Below are positions 46,251 through 53,814 of a stretch of 56,268 nucleotides of DNA, one piece after another. This DNA is from Spirochaetia bacterium (GTDB taxonomy: Bacteria > Spirochaetota > Leptospiria > Turneriellales > JAOUOS01), in NCBI GenBank assembly GCA_029880285.1, contig JAOUOS010000019.1:1-56268 (forward strand). The letters run 5' to 3'. The translations under genes were made by a program, and so were the position numbers. Each line of letters begins with the position of its first letter. Position 1 is the stretch's first letter. The notes under the pieces are model-generated. The model made no database searches. It was not told the DNA's origin and worked only from the letters and a program-made list of their open reading frames with translations.

Positions 46251-46358
46251 ATTAATGATCCTAAATCCATTATAGTAGAACCAGATAGAAATCTTCTACT
46301 TGAAGTAAAACATTCACTATTTGAAGATATAAGAGATATAATAATATATTTTGCTTAA
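46251..46358 (+). pseudogene. Relic of an XPB-type DNA helicase N-terminus
   Basis: The frame open from 46233 reads INDPKSIIVEPDRNLLLEV then KHSLFEDIRDIIIYFA and stops in TAA 46356-46358. From memory, bacterial XPB/ERCC3-like helicases have a conserved N-terminal segment PLIVQxDxTxLLEVDHPxFEEARDxLxxFAEL; the match covers it through FA. The frame is cut exactly where repeat R4 begins (GCT-TAACCTCTCGCG). Short, so moderate confidence. Confidence 0.5.
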
Positions 46359-46390
46359 CCTCTCGCGTTTTAAGAGTGCGGGGCAGGCCC
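46357..46390. repeat. Dispersed repeat R4
   Basis: AACCTCTCGCGTTTTAAGAG then TGCGGGGCAGGCCC. Shares CTCGCGTTTTAAGAGTG and GGGGCAGG with R5 (one mismatch in 26). GCGGG and CCCGC can pair around GCAGG. Begins at the break of the helicase relic. Confidence 0.75.
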
Positions 46391-46468
46391 GCATGTACTC
46401 ATTATATAAACATATAGAGTTGCAATATTGGTATTAGCTGAGAGATCATATGTATCTGAATATTTTTA

Positions 46469-46497
46469 TTGACCTCTTATTCAATTTTATTTATTTA
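46469..46497 (+). promoter_or_regulatory. Weak promoter candidate for DUF4258-ygiT
   Basis: TTGACC (46469-46474), 17-bp spacer, TATTTA (46492-46497), 46 bp before the ATG at 46543. The -10 is poor. Confidence 0.35.
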
Positions 46498-46542
46498 ATA
46501 ATATTTTACGAAATATTTTAAATTATAAGATGCGATCAAAAT

Positions 46543-46860
46543 ATGAACTCTGACTTTATTAAAATAATTCGTCATGCGGCTGAAAAAAAGATATTGTTTT
46601 TACCTCATGCGCTATCGCAAATGATGCATCCCAAAAGAATGATATCATCAGATGAAATTCGCGAAGTTATTATGCAAGGCATAATTATTGAAGATTATCC
46701 AGAAGACACTCGCGGCCACAGCGCGCTTGTTTTAGGTAAAGGTATAAAAGAAAGGCCAATTCATATTGTATGTTCACCAAAAAATGATTATTTAGCAATT
46801 ATTACTGCTTATATTCCCGAACCTACACAATGGTCAGAAGATTATAAAAGGAGATTATAA
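46543..46860 (+). CDS. DUF4258 protein, probable toxin of a DUF4258/YgiT module
   Basis: 105 residues. FLPHALSQMMHPKRMISSDEIREVIMQGIIIEDYPEDTRGHSALVLG and ERPIHIVCSPKNDYLAIITAYIPEPTQW follow the DUF4258 pattern (H-A-x-x-R/Q-M...I...V..G..IE.Y...D..G.S.L..G...RP.HVV....... ITAY.P...W). These MqsR/RelE-related small proteins pair with YgiT zinc-finger antitoxins, in toxin-first order as here. One base separates it from the zinc-finger gene. Confidence 0.85.
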   Translation: MNSDFIKIIRHAAEKKILFLPHALSQMMHPKRMISSDEIREVIMQGIIIEDYPEDTRGHSALVLGKGIKERPIHIVCSPKNDYLAIITAYIPEPTQWSEDYKRRL

Positions 46861-46861
46861 T

Positions 46862-47068
46862 ATGGAATGTGTTTACTGCAAAGGAAAACTTGAAAAAAAA
46901 ACAGCGCCTTTTACGGTAGAAAGAAATGATTATCAGATTCACTGGAATGCTTTACCCGCGTATATTTGCGGTCAATGCGGCGAGCCCCTTTTTGAAGAAA
47001 AAGCTTTAATGCTTATTGAGAAATCAGTTGAATTGATTGACGCAGAAAAAACCAAGTTAGCGGTTTAA
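46862..47068 (+). CDS. YgiT-type zinc-finger protein, probable antitoxin
   Basis: 68 residues. CVYCKGKLEKKTAPFTVER...YICGQCGEPLFEEKA has two CxxC zinc ligands, as in the N-terminal domain of MqsA/YgiT. The DNA-binding helix-turn-helix of MqsA is absent, so regulation of the promoter would need another factor. GGAGATTATA precedes the ATG. R5 follows 13 bp after its stop. Confidence 0.88.
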   Translation: MECVYCKGKLEKKTAPFTVERNDYQIHWNALPAYICGQCGEPLFEEKALMLIEKSVELIDAEKTKLAV

Positions 47069-47080
47069 AAATTATAATAC

Positions 47081-47108
47081 ACTCGCGTTTTAAGAGTGTG
47101 GGGCAGGT
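47081..47108. repeat. Dispersed repeat R5
   Basis: ACTCGCGTTTTAAGAGTGTG then GGGCAGG. ACACTC (47079-47084) and GAGTGT (47094-47099) pair perfectly around the conserved loop GCGTTTTAA. Right end of the island, before convergent nadE. Confidence 0.75.
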
Positions 47109-47150
47109 AACAGTTAATTCGCCAATATTTTTGGCTGGTTAAAACTAGCT

Positions 47151-48782
47151 TTAATATTTCGCTGCAATTGGCATTCTTCTTCCTGTGCCAAAAGCTTTAC
47201 TTGTTACTTTCAAACCGGGGGCGGCCTGACGCCTTTTATATTCGTTTTTATTAACCGTTTGTACCACCCATTTTGTTACTTCGGGATCAAATTTTAAATT
47301 GAGAAGTTCTTTTAGCGAAAAATTTTCGTCAATATAGTAGTATAAAAGTTTATCAAGAATTTCATAATCGGGCAAAGTGTCCTGATCTTTTTGATTGGGT
47401 TTTAACTCGGCAGATGGGGGTTTTTCAAGTATCTCTCTTGGTATTATTTCTTTTTTTCTGTTAATATATTCGGCCAATTGATACACATAAGTCTTAGGTA
47501 CATCGGCCAAAACGGCCAGACCGCCGCTCATATCACCATATAAAGTACAGTAGCCTACTGCCATTTCGCTTTTATTGCCTGTTGAGAGTACTAGATGACC
47601 AAATTTATTAGAATAAGCCATTAAAATATTACCCCTTATTCTTGCTTGTATGTTTTCTTCGGCTATGGAGCTTTCTTCTTTTTTAAAATCATTTTTTAAA
47701 GTGTCAAGATATGAGTTAAAAACATCTGAGATAGGTATTTCTTTAAATTCAATGCCTAAATTATTTGCTAGTATTTTTGAATCTTCAACGCTGCCCTTTG
47801 ATGAAAAAGGCGACGGCATAGAAATTCCTATAATATTTTCACTTCCTATGGCTTCTTTTGCGAGACAGCAGGTTACGGCCGAATCGATGCCTCCCGATAA
47901 TCCTATTATGGCTTTTGAAAAACTGGTTTTCTTAAAATAGTCTTTAACCCCCAAAACAAGAGCCTGATGCAGACTTTCTATTTTATCCTGTGGATTGTAA
48001 CTTATTCTTGATTTCAATTTCAAATCAATTGTTTTTATCTGTTCATTAAATGGATCTAGAGTATCCATTAGATTCCCATCTCGATCGATACAGAAGCTTC
48101 TGCCGTCAAAAATAAGATCGTCGTTTGCGCCTACTTGATTTACAAATACAAAAGGAACCTTGTGTTTTTTAACGTGATTTTGAAAAATTTGAAATCTGGT
48201 TTCTTCTTTACCTATTTGAAAAGGCGAAGCCGAAATATTAATAAATAATGAAGCTTTCTGGGCCGCTAATTTTTCCATAGGATTAACTTCATAATTTAAA
48301 AAATGCTGTGGTTCGTTCCATGCGTCTTCACATATTGATATGCCCAAAATTTCGTTCTTAAACTTTATGGTTTGAATATTGTCCGCCGGTTCAAAATATC
48401 TGGCTTCGTCAAAAACGTCATACATTGGCAGTAAAGATTTATTTTGGTTTAACAATATCTTGCCGTTATGAATTAATATCGCAGAATTAAAAAGCGGTCG
48501 GCCTGTTCTTTTTTGAGTTGGTACGGGCGCGCCTATTAAAATTCCCGTATTTGAATAATTTTTTGACTGCTCTTTTAGATTTTCAACAGCTATTTGTGTC
48601 TTTGAAATAAAATCTTTTCTTTCTAATAAATCTTTGGGCGGATATCCTGTAAGAAAAAGCTCGGGAAAAACCAATAAATCTGATAAATCTTGTTTGCTTT
48701 TTAATAAGGCTTCTTTAATTTTATTAAAGTTACCTTCTATATCACCTACTGTAGGGTTTAACTGTGCTATGGTGATTTTCAT
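47151..48782 (-). CDS. nadE: Glutamine-dependent NAD+ synthetase
   Basis: 543 residues. N-terminal nitrilase-type glutaminase: LVFPELFLTGYPPKD (Glu), NKSLLPMYDVFDEARYFEP (Lys), LGISICEDAW (Cys). C-terminal ATP pyrophosphatase domain: IIGLSGGIDSAVTCCLAKEA (PP-loop), LVLSTGNKSEMAVGYCTLYGDMSGGLAVLADVPKT and EKPPSAELKPNQKDQDTLPDYEILD. Amidates deamido-NAD using glutamine. It converges with the island; elbB is 19 bp upstream and probably in the same operon. Confidence 0.96.
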   Translation of the reverse strand: MKITIAQLNPTVGDIEGNFNKIKEALLKSKQDLSDLLVFPELFLTGYPPKDLLERKDFISKTQIAVENLKEQSKNYSNTGILIGAPVPTQKRTGRPLFNSAILIHNGKILLNQNKSLLPMYDVFDEARYFEPADNIQTIKFKNEILGISICEDAWNEPQHFLNYEVNPMEKLAAQKASLFINISASPFQIGKEETRFQIFQNHVKKHKVPFVFVNQVGANDDLIFDGRSFCIDRDGNLMDTLDPFNEQIKTIDLKLKSRISYNPQDKIESLHQALVLGVKDYFKKTSFSKAIIGLSGGIDSAVTCCLAKEAIGSENIIGISMPSPFSSKGSVEDSKILANNLGIEFKEIPISDVFNSYLDTLKNDFKKEESSIAEENIQARIRGNILMAYSNKFGHLVLSTGNKSEMAVGYCTLYGDMSGGLAVLADVPKTYVYQLAEYINRKKEIIPREILEKPPSAELKPNQKDQDTLPDYEILDKLLYYYIDENFSLKELLNLKFDPEVTKWVVQTVNKNEYKRRQAAPGLKVTSKAFGTGRRMPIAAKY

Positions 48783-48801
48783 TACTCATTTCTATTTTAG
48801 T

Positions 48802-49485
48802 TTACAACAATTTTTCAAATTCATCGATCGCTTTTTCTATGCCTTTGTTTACAGCTGTAATAGACGTGTCCATCATATAACAAGGCGTTGTTACGATTTT
48901 ATTTTCAATGTCTGTTATCGCTTCTTCAACTTTGCACATTTTAGCTTTTGCCCCTAAGTTTTCCATACCTTGTGAGATAGCGGCAATGTCATAAGGTGAT
49001 TTATCTTCTGTTGTACCCACGGTAAGTGAAGCGTTAATGTTTGTGTCAGATAAAGCCTTCGCGAGAACAACAGGGGCCATACACATTGCTGTTATGGGTT
49101 TTTTGGCCCGAGCCGTATCAATAATAAATTTTTTAACATCTGCGTTAATTTCGCCCTCGGGGCCGCTAAAGGCCCATTTGGTGAAGTTTTTTGCCGCACC
49201 AAATCCTCCCGGAATAACAAGGCCGTCAAAACTATCTGATGATACAGATGATATTGGTTTTATATTGCCTCTGGCAATTCTAGCTGCTTCTACCAGAACA
49301 TTTCTTTTTTCGTTCATTTCTTCGCCTTTTGTATGATCAATAACATGATGTTGCTCTATGTCAGGCGCGAGAAATGTGAGTTCAAAACCTTTTTTCTCAA
49401 GTGCCAAAATAGTTAAAACTGATTCGTGAATTTCAGAGCCGTCATAAACTCCGCAACCTGAAAGCAGTACCGCGATTTTTTTCAT
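48802..49485 (-). CDS. elbB: ElbB-type glyoxalase (isoprenoid-associated, DJ-1 superfamily)
   Basis: 227 residues from ATG 49485, chosen over TTG 49491 because AAGGGGG lies 7-8 nt upstream. KKIAVLLSGCGVYDGSEIHESVLTI is the ElbB start; GLVIPGGFGAAKNFTKWA, and PITAMCMAPVVLAKAL with the nucleophilic-elbow Cys, are characteristic of the DJ-1/PfpI superfamily ElbB branch. Family members have glyoxalase activity; a role in isoprenoid synthesis was proposed for E. coli ElbB. Likely operon with nadE. Confidence 0.92.
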   Translation of the reverse strand: MKKIAVLLSGCGVYDGSEIHESVLTILALEKKGFELTFLAPDIEQHHVIDHTKGEEMNEKRNVLVEAARIARGNIKPISSVSSDSFDGLVIPGGFGAAKNFTKWAFSGPEGEINADVKKFIIDTARAKKPITAMCMAPVVLAKALSDTNINASLTVGTTEDKSPYDIAAISQGMENLGAKAKMCKVEEAITDIENKIVTTPCYMMDTSITAVNKGIEKAIDEFEKLL

Positions 49486-49533
49486 AAACAAACCCCCTTA
49501 TTAAAACGAAATGAATTATATTTAAGGCGAACC

Positions 49534-49601
49534 GTCAAGATTTTTATTGAAACATAAAATAAAAAAAATATTAATTACTAATAATCTTCTAAAATCTTGA
49601 C
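49534..49601. promoter_or_regulatory. 11-bp inverted repeat in the elbB / Fe-S protein divergent gap
   Basis: GTCAAGATTTT (49534-49544) and AAAATCTTGAC (49591-49601), 46 bp apart. Each arm contains TCTTGAC, overlapping a potential -35 pointing outwards to elbB (minus) and the Fe-S gene (plus). It may simply be two facing -35 regions with shared flanks. Confidence 0.5.
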
Positions 49602-49728
49602 TTGATATACATATTTTATAATTTGCTTTTAGAATATATTGCTGAATATTAAAAATGGTATATTTTATAAATAAATATAAAAAGATAGTTGGCATAAAAA
49701 TATTTATAAAAATATTTAAGGAAAAAAT

Positions 49729-51759
49729 ATGACAGATACTTTTACAATAATTGGATACGCTATTTTGTTTTTTGCTTCATTTGGTTTATCGGCCAGAGTA
49801 ATCTATAGAAACTGGAAGTTTATAAAATCGGGACAAAAAGAAGAAATTAATGTCGATTTTAAAACAAGTCTTCATAATATAATTCATTATATTCTACTTC
49901 AAAAAAAATTATACAAGAAACCGGCAAGAGGCATATTTCATGTATTTATCATGTATGGATTTCTAGTTTTTGGAATTCATACTTTAAGTCAGTTTATAGG
50001 CGCTTTTTCGGCAGATACATTTTTTTATATTCCGGCATTATTCGGACATACAGCAGAGAATATATACGATTTATCTTTAGATGTTTTTTCAGTTTTAGTT
50101 TTTATTGGAATAATGTATTTTGCCTATAGACGGTATGTATTAAAAGCGGTTGAACTTGACAGACCTTCTTTTCAGAGTCTTTTAATTATTGTAATGTTAT
50201 CTGTTTTGATGGTATTTACATTAATTGGTGAACCCGCAAAGCTTATAATAAATAATACGAATTCAATTAGTCCTATTCGCAATTTTATTGCTTCTTTTTA
50301 TGTATCAATGGGATGGAGCGATTACGCGAAAACTATTTATTTAATAGGTTGGTGGGGGCACGCGATTTTTGTTCTTCCTTTTGTATTTATAATTCCAGAT
50401 TTAAAACACGCTCATTTGTTTTGGTCCGCGATTAATTACTGGAATACCGCAGTTAAACCCAAAGGCGAAATGAAATTTTTAGATACAGAAAACGCGCTTG
50501 TGTGGGGGGCGGCCTGCGTTCAAGATTTCACTTGGAAAAAAAATCTGGAAGCTCTCTCATGCATTGAATGCGGCAGATGTACCCTAGAATGTCCGGCAAA
50601 CCGAACCGGCAAAGCGTTAAACCCTAAAAAAATCATGATCAATATTAAGCACAGCATGATTAAAAAAATGCCCGTTTACTTAAACTTAAAAAACAGCGGT
50701 AAAACAAACGAAGAACTTGCGCAAAATAATGATTTAAGAATTATTGATAATGTTATTTCAAAAGAAGAAATATGGGCGTGTACAACCTGTTATGCCTGTG
50801 TTGAGGCATGTCCTGTTGGTAATAACCAAATGGAAGCCATACTCGAAATGAGACGTTCACTGGTCTTAAATGAGGGCAGTATGCCGGCAGAATTACAGAC
50901 AGCTATGGAAAATATTGAAAACCAGCAGAATCCGTGGGGATTGGGATCTCACAAAAGAGAAGAATGGGCAGAGGGCCTGGGTTTAAAAACAATGGCTTCA
51001 ATGAAAGAAAATTCAGAAGCACCTGATGTATTATTTTGGGTTGGATGTGCCGGAGCTTTTGACGATAGAGCAAAAAAAATCGCCCGCACAATGGCTTCTT
51101 TGTTATTAAAAGCAGGTGTCAATTTCGCGATTTTAGGGCAGGAAGAAAGCTGTACGGGAGATTCTGCCAGAAGAGCGGGTAATGAATATTTATTTCAAAT
51201 GATGGCGCAAAATAACATTGAAATATTAAATAATTATAATATTAAAGAAATTATAACCTTTTGTCCCCATTGTTTTAATACGTTAAAAAATGAGTATCCT
51301 CAAATGGGCGGTAATTACAAAGTGTATCATCACAGCCGCTACCTAGTGAAGTTAGTAGAAGAAAAAAAGCTAAAAATCAATAAAAATATATATGATATAA
51401 CCGGAGACGTGGTTTATCATGATTCTTGTTATTTAGGAAGATATCAAAATAATTTTGAAAATCCCCGAAAAATAATTGCCGCCGCCTGCGGCAAAGAAGC
51501 TTTGGAGGCTCAAGATAACAAAACAACGGGATTATGCTGTGGCGCGGGTGGAGCGCAAATGTGGAAAGAAGAAGAAAAAGGTAACGAAAGAGTGAGCATT
51601 AAAAGAACAAAACAGTTGCTAGCCGCGAATACAAAAACAATCGCGACAGCTTGTCCCTTTTGTATGACGATGATATCCGATGGCATTAAAAGTCTTAATA
51701 AAGAAGAGTCTACATCAGCATTAGATATTGCCGAAATTCTTGAAAAAGCAGTAGTATAA
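49729..51759 (+). CDS. Membrane Fe-S electron-transfer protein (NarI-like plus HdrD-like)
   Basis: 676 residues. The N-terminal ~240 residues contain about six hydrophobic helices of the NarI/DsrM-like type (conserved His for haem: FHVFIMYGFLVFGIHT, GWWGHAIF). Two [4Fe-4S] ferredoxin motifs follow at ~285-360: CIECGRCTLECPANRTGKALNP and CTTCYACVEACPVGNNQ. The C-terminal part has two cysteine-rich CCG-type domains as in HdrD/GlpC: VGCAGAFDDR...FCPHCFNTL and HDSCYLGRYQN...GLCCGAGGAQMW...CPFCMTM. It probably passes electrons between the quinone pool and a cytoplasmic partner (electron-transfer flavoprotein, lactate or thiol system). TTAAGGAAAAAAT precedes the ATG; lpxA starts one base after its stop. 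Confidence 0.9.
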   Translation: MTDTFTIIGYAILFFASFGLSARVIYRNWKFIKSGQKEEINVDFKTSLHNIIHYILLQKKLYKKPARGIFHVFIMYGFLVFGIHTLSQFIGAFSADTFFYIPALFGHTAENIYDLSLDVFSVLVFIGIMYFAYRRYVLKAVELDRPSFQSLLIIVMLSVLMVFTLIGEPAKLIINNTNSISPIRNFIASFYVSMGWSDYAKTIYLIGWWGHAIFVLPFVFIIPDLKHAHLFWSAINYWNTAVKPKGEMKFLDTENALVWGAACVQDFTWKKNLEALSCIECGRCTLECPANRTGKALNPKKIMINIKHSMIKKMPVYLNLKNSGKTNEELAQNNDLRIIDNVISKEEIWACTTCYACVEACPVGNNQMEAILEMRRSLVLNEGSMPAELQTAMENIENQQNPWGLGSHKREEWAEGLGLKTMASMKENSEAPDVLFWVGCAGAFDDRAKKIARTMASLLLKAGVNFAILGQEESCTGDSARRAGNEYLFQMMAQNNIEILNNYNIKEIITFCPHCFNTLKNEYPQMGGNYKVYHHSRYLVKLVEEKKLKINKNIYDITGDVVYHDSCYLGRYQNNFENPRKIIAAACGKEALEAQDNKTTGLCCGAGGAQMWKEEEKGNERVSIKRTKQLLAANTKTIATACPFCMTMISDGIKSLNKEESTSALDIAEILEKAVV

Positions 51760-51760
51760 T

Positions 51761-52567
51761 ATGTCTAAAATTCATTCGACGGCCATCGTTGATAAAAAAG
51801 CCGAAATAGCAGACGATGTTGAAATTGGTCCTTTTTCAATAATAGGACCAGAAGTAAAAATAGGCAAGGGATGTAAAATCGCCAGCCATGTAGAAATAAA
51901 AAGTAACGTTGAAATACAAGAAAATAATGAATTTTACCATGGATGCTTAATAGGTGAAAAACCACAGGATTTAACCATAAAAAATTCAAAACCGAAAATA
52001 ATCATAGGCAGTAATAATGTATTTCGAGAATTTTCTACCGTTCATCAGCCCTCGGTAGAAGGCGGCGCTACAGAAATTGGTAATAATAATTTTATTATGG
52101 GTACGGCGCATATCGCGCATGATGTTAAAATTGGCAATAAAGTAATTTTAGTTCAGGGATGCGCCCTTGGCGGCTATGTTCAAATTGAAGATAATGTGTA
52201 TATTGGCGGCTTGTCTGGTATACATCAGTTTTGCCGTGTGGGCACTTTTGCTATTGTAGGCGGTGTTTCTAAGGTCGTTAAAGACGTACCGCCCTATATA
52301 ATGGCCGATGGTCAGCCGGGTAAAGCAATTGGCATAAATAAAATAGGTATGAAAAGAGCAGGAATTCCATCTTCAGAAAGCACATTAATTAGAAAGGCAT
52401 TTAAAATTTTATACCGTTCTAATATTTCTACCTCTACCGCGCTTGAGAAAATAAAGTCTGATATTTTATTGAAATTAGAAAAAGATTCTTCTGCCTATAA
52501 AAAAATATATCACTTTATTGATTTTATTGAAGCGGGCCAAAGAGGAATTATTGACCCGCGTTTATAA
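51761..52567 (+). CDS. lpxA: UDP-N-acetylglucosamine O-acyltransferase LpxA
   Basis: 268 residues. First enzyme of lipid A synthesis. Left-handed beta-helix hexapeptide repeats from IHSTAIVDKKAEIADDVEIGPFSIIGPEV to the end of the helix (~residue 190), then the helical C-terminal domain. GTAHIAHDVKIGNKVI contains the catalytic His; GEKPQDL and HQFCRVGTFA are typical LpxA (not LpxD) signatures. It implies that this bacterium makes LPS. Translationally adjacent to the Fe-S protein gene (1 bp), with no other lpx gene nearby. Confidence 0.95.
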   Translation: MSKIHSTAIVDKKAEIADDVEIGPFSIIGPEVKIGKGCKIASHVEIKSNVEIQENNEFYHGCLIGEKPQDLTIKNSKPKIIIGSNNVFREFSTVHQPSVEGGATEIGNNNFIMGTAHIAHDVKIGNKVILVQGCALGGYVQIEDNVYIGGLSGIHQFCRVGTFAIVGGVSKVVKDVPPYIMADGQPGKAIGINKIGMKRAGIPSSESTLIRKAFKILYRSNISTSTALEKIKSDILLKLEKDSSAYKKIYHFIDFIEAGQRGIIDPRL

Positions 52568-52579
52568 TTTGTCTTAAAA

Positions 52580-52804
52580 TCAATTTTCTTCAAGCAAACT
52601 ATTTAGTGAAGCAAGTAAAGCGTCTAGAGGAATTCCATATCCGTTACATACCTGCTCAAGAGTTTCAATTTCATTTACTCCGCATGAAGAGCATCCACCT
52701 AAATGATATCCTGCTAAAACCATACTTGATTCGGGATGCATATTTAAGGCTTCTTTAACGGTCATTTCTGCCGTAAATTTTTTTTCTTCAGTTTTTTCTG
52801 CCAT
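52580..52804 (-). CDS. DUF1858 small redox-type protein
   Basis: 74 residues. FTAEMTVKEALNMHPESSMVLAGYHLGGCSSCGVNEIETLEQVCNGYGIPLDALLASLN fits DUF1858: T-V-x-E-x-L-x-x-x-P...F...G..C..C....-E-T-L-x-x-A-x-x-x-G-x-x. The CxxC (CSSC) suggests a redox or metal site. Strong ribosome-binding site GGAGATAAAA and a consensus promoter at 52888-52916. Converges with lpxA. Confidence 0.88.
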   Translation of the reverse strand: MAEKTEEKKFTAEMTVKEALNMHPESSMVLAGYHLGGCSSCGVNEIETLEQVCNGYGIPLDALLASLNSLLEEN

Positions 52805-52887
52805 TTTTATCTCCTGTAAATAAAAAGATGATATGAATTGGTAATTTTTTTCATAAGGTCTTTTTATATTTAGTTTTCATTTATTAA

Positions 52888-52916
52888 AATGTACATTATT
52901 CAAAAAGGTATGTCAA
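52888..52916 (-). promoter_or_regulatory. Promoter of DUF1858 gene
   Basis: Minus strand TTGACA (52916-52911), 17-bp spacer, TACATT (52893-52888). Start near 52881, leader about 75 nt. Confidence 0.75.
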
Positions 52917-52963
52917 GAAATAAAATTATTATAATATAAAAATATTTACATATTCTTGACATA
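52909..52963. repeat. 11-bp inverted repeat overlapping a -35 box
   Basis: TATGTCAAGAA (52909-52919) and TTCTTGACATA (52953-52963), 33 bp apart, in the DUF1858/larE gap. The left arm contains the DUF1858 -35 hexamer. Arrangement resembles that at 49534-49601. Confidence 0.55.
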
Positions 52964-52980
52964 GCTTAATTGATTACTTA

Positions 52981-53814
52981 TTAATTTTCATTGGCAGAAC
53001 CTGTTCTGTATCCAATAATATCAATCGCGGTATATAAAAATCCTAGTTTTTTAAATTCTATAAATATTTTTTTTCTTATATTTTCTAATTGAAGTTTTTT
53101 TATTTCATCGGGATTTACTTCAATTCGGGCCAGTTTTCCGTTTTCATGGTATCTTACCCTAAGTTCATTAAAACCTAATTCATATAGAATGGCTTCGGCT
53201 TTCTCAATTTTTTCAAGTTTTTTCTTTGAAACAGATTCACCGTATGGTAGTCTGCTGGCAAGACAGGCCATTTGAGGTTTTTCTTTTGTTTCTAAATCTA
53301 AAATAGCGCTTAATTTACGAATATCTGCTTTGGTTAGTTTGCAGTCGACTAAAGGAGATAGTATTTTTTTTTCTTCTGCGGCTTTATGTCCGGGGCGGTG
53401 GCTTTTTATATCTGAATAATTTGTTCCTTCGGCTATATACAAATAATTATTTTTTTTTGCGAAATTTTGTAAATGATTAAATAAATCTGTCTTGCAAAAA
53501 AAACATCTATTCATATTGTTTTTTTGATAGTTTAAATCATTTAGCTCAGTTGATTTTATAATTTGTACACGCATTTTATGTTTTTTTGCTAAATCTAAAG
53601 CGAATTTAAGTTCTCTTCGCGATAATGAAGGCGAATCAGCTATAACTCCGCATACGGTATTACGATTTATTATTGAAGCTGTTTTTAGCAAAAATGAACT
53701 GTCAACTCCGCCGGAATATGCGATTAATAAAGATGGATATTTTGCAAGATATTCTTGAAGTTTTGTATATTTCTTTTTTAATGATAGTGAAATTTTACTA
53801 TTTATAATGTTCAT
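52981..53814 (-). CDS. larE: LarE-type ATP-dependent sacrificial sulfur transferase
   Basis: 277 residues. LLIAYSGGVDSSFLLKTA is the PP-loop ATP pyrophosphatase motif; MNRCFFCKTDLFNHL and EKPQMACLASRLPYGESV are LarE hallmarks. In LarE of Lactobacillus the Cys of ACLASR donates its sulfur to the nickel-pincer cofactor of lactate racemase. larA, larB and larC are not in this window, so the cofactor use here is unknown. The start overlaps the deoB stop by 4 bp (ATGA). Confidence 0.9.
   Translation of the reverse strand: MNIINSKISLSLKKKYTKLQEYLAKYPSLLIAYSGGVDSSFLLKTASIINRNTVCGVIADSPSLSRRELKFALDLAKKHKMRVQIIKSTELNDLNYQKNNMNRCFFCKTDLFNHLQNFAKKNNYLYIAEGTNYSDIKSHRPGHKAAEEKKILSPLVDCKLTKADIRKLSAILDLETKEKPQMACLASRLPYGESVSKKKLEKIEKAEAILYELGFNELRVRYHENGKLARIEVNPDEIKKLQLENIRKKIFIEFKKLGFLYTAIDIIGYRTGSANEN

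Noticed and set aside
46302..46326. Two GAAG motifs 21 bp apart resembling the LytTR array (GAAGTAAAAC)
   Set aside because: They fall inside the helicase-like relic and no promoter or further core follows. Likely chance, though worth including in a motif search.
44759..47110. Classical integron attC sites
   Set aside because: R4 has GCTTAAC next to it (matching RYYYAAC), but R2, R3 and R5 lack the paired core sites, so a true integron is not supported.
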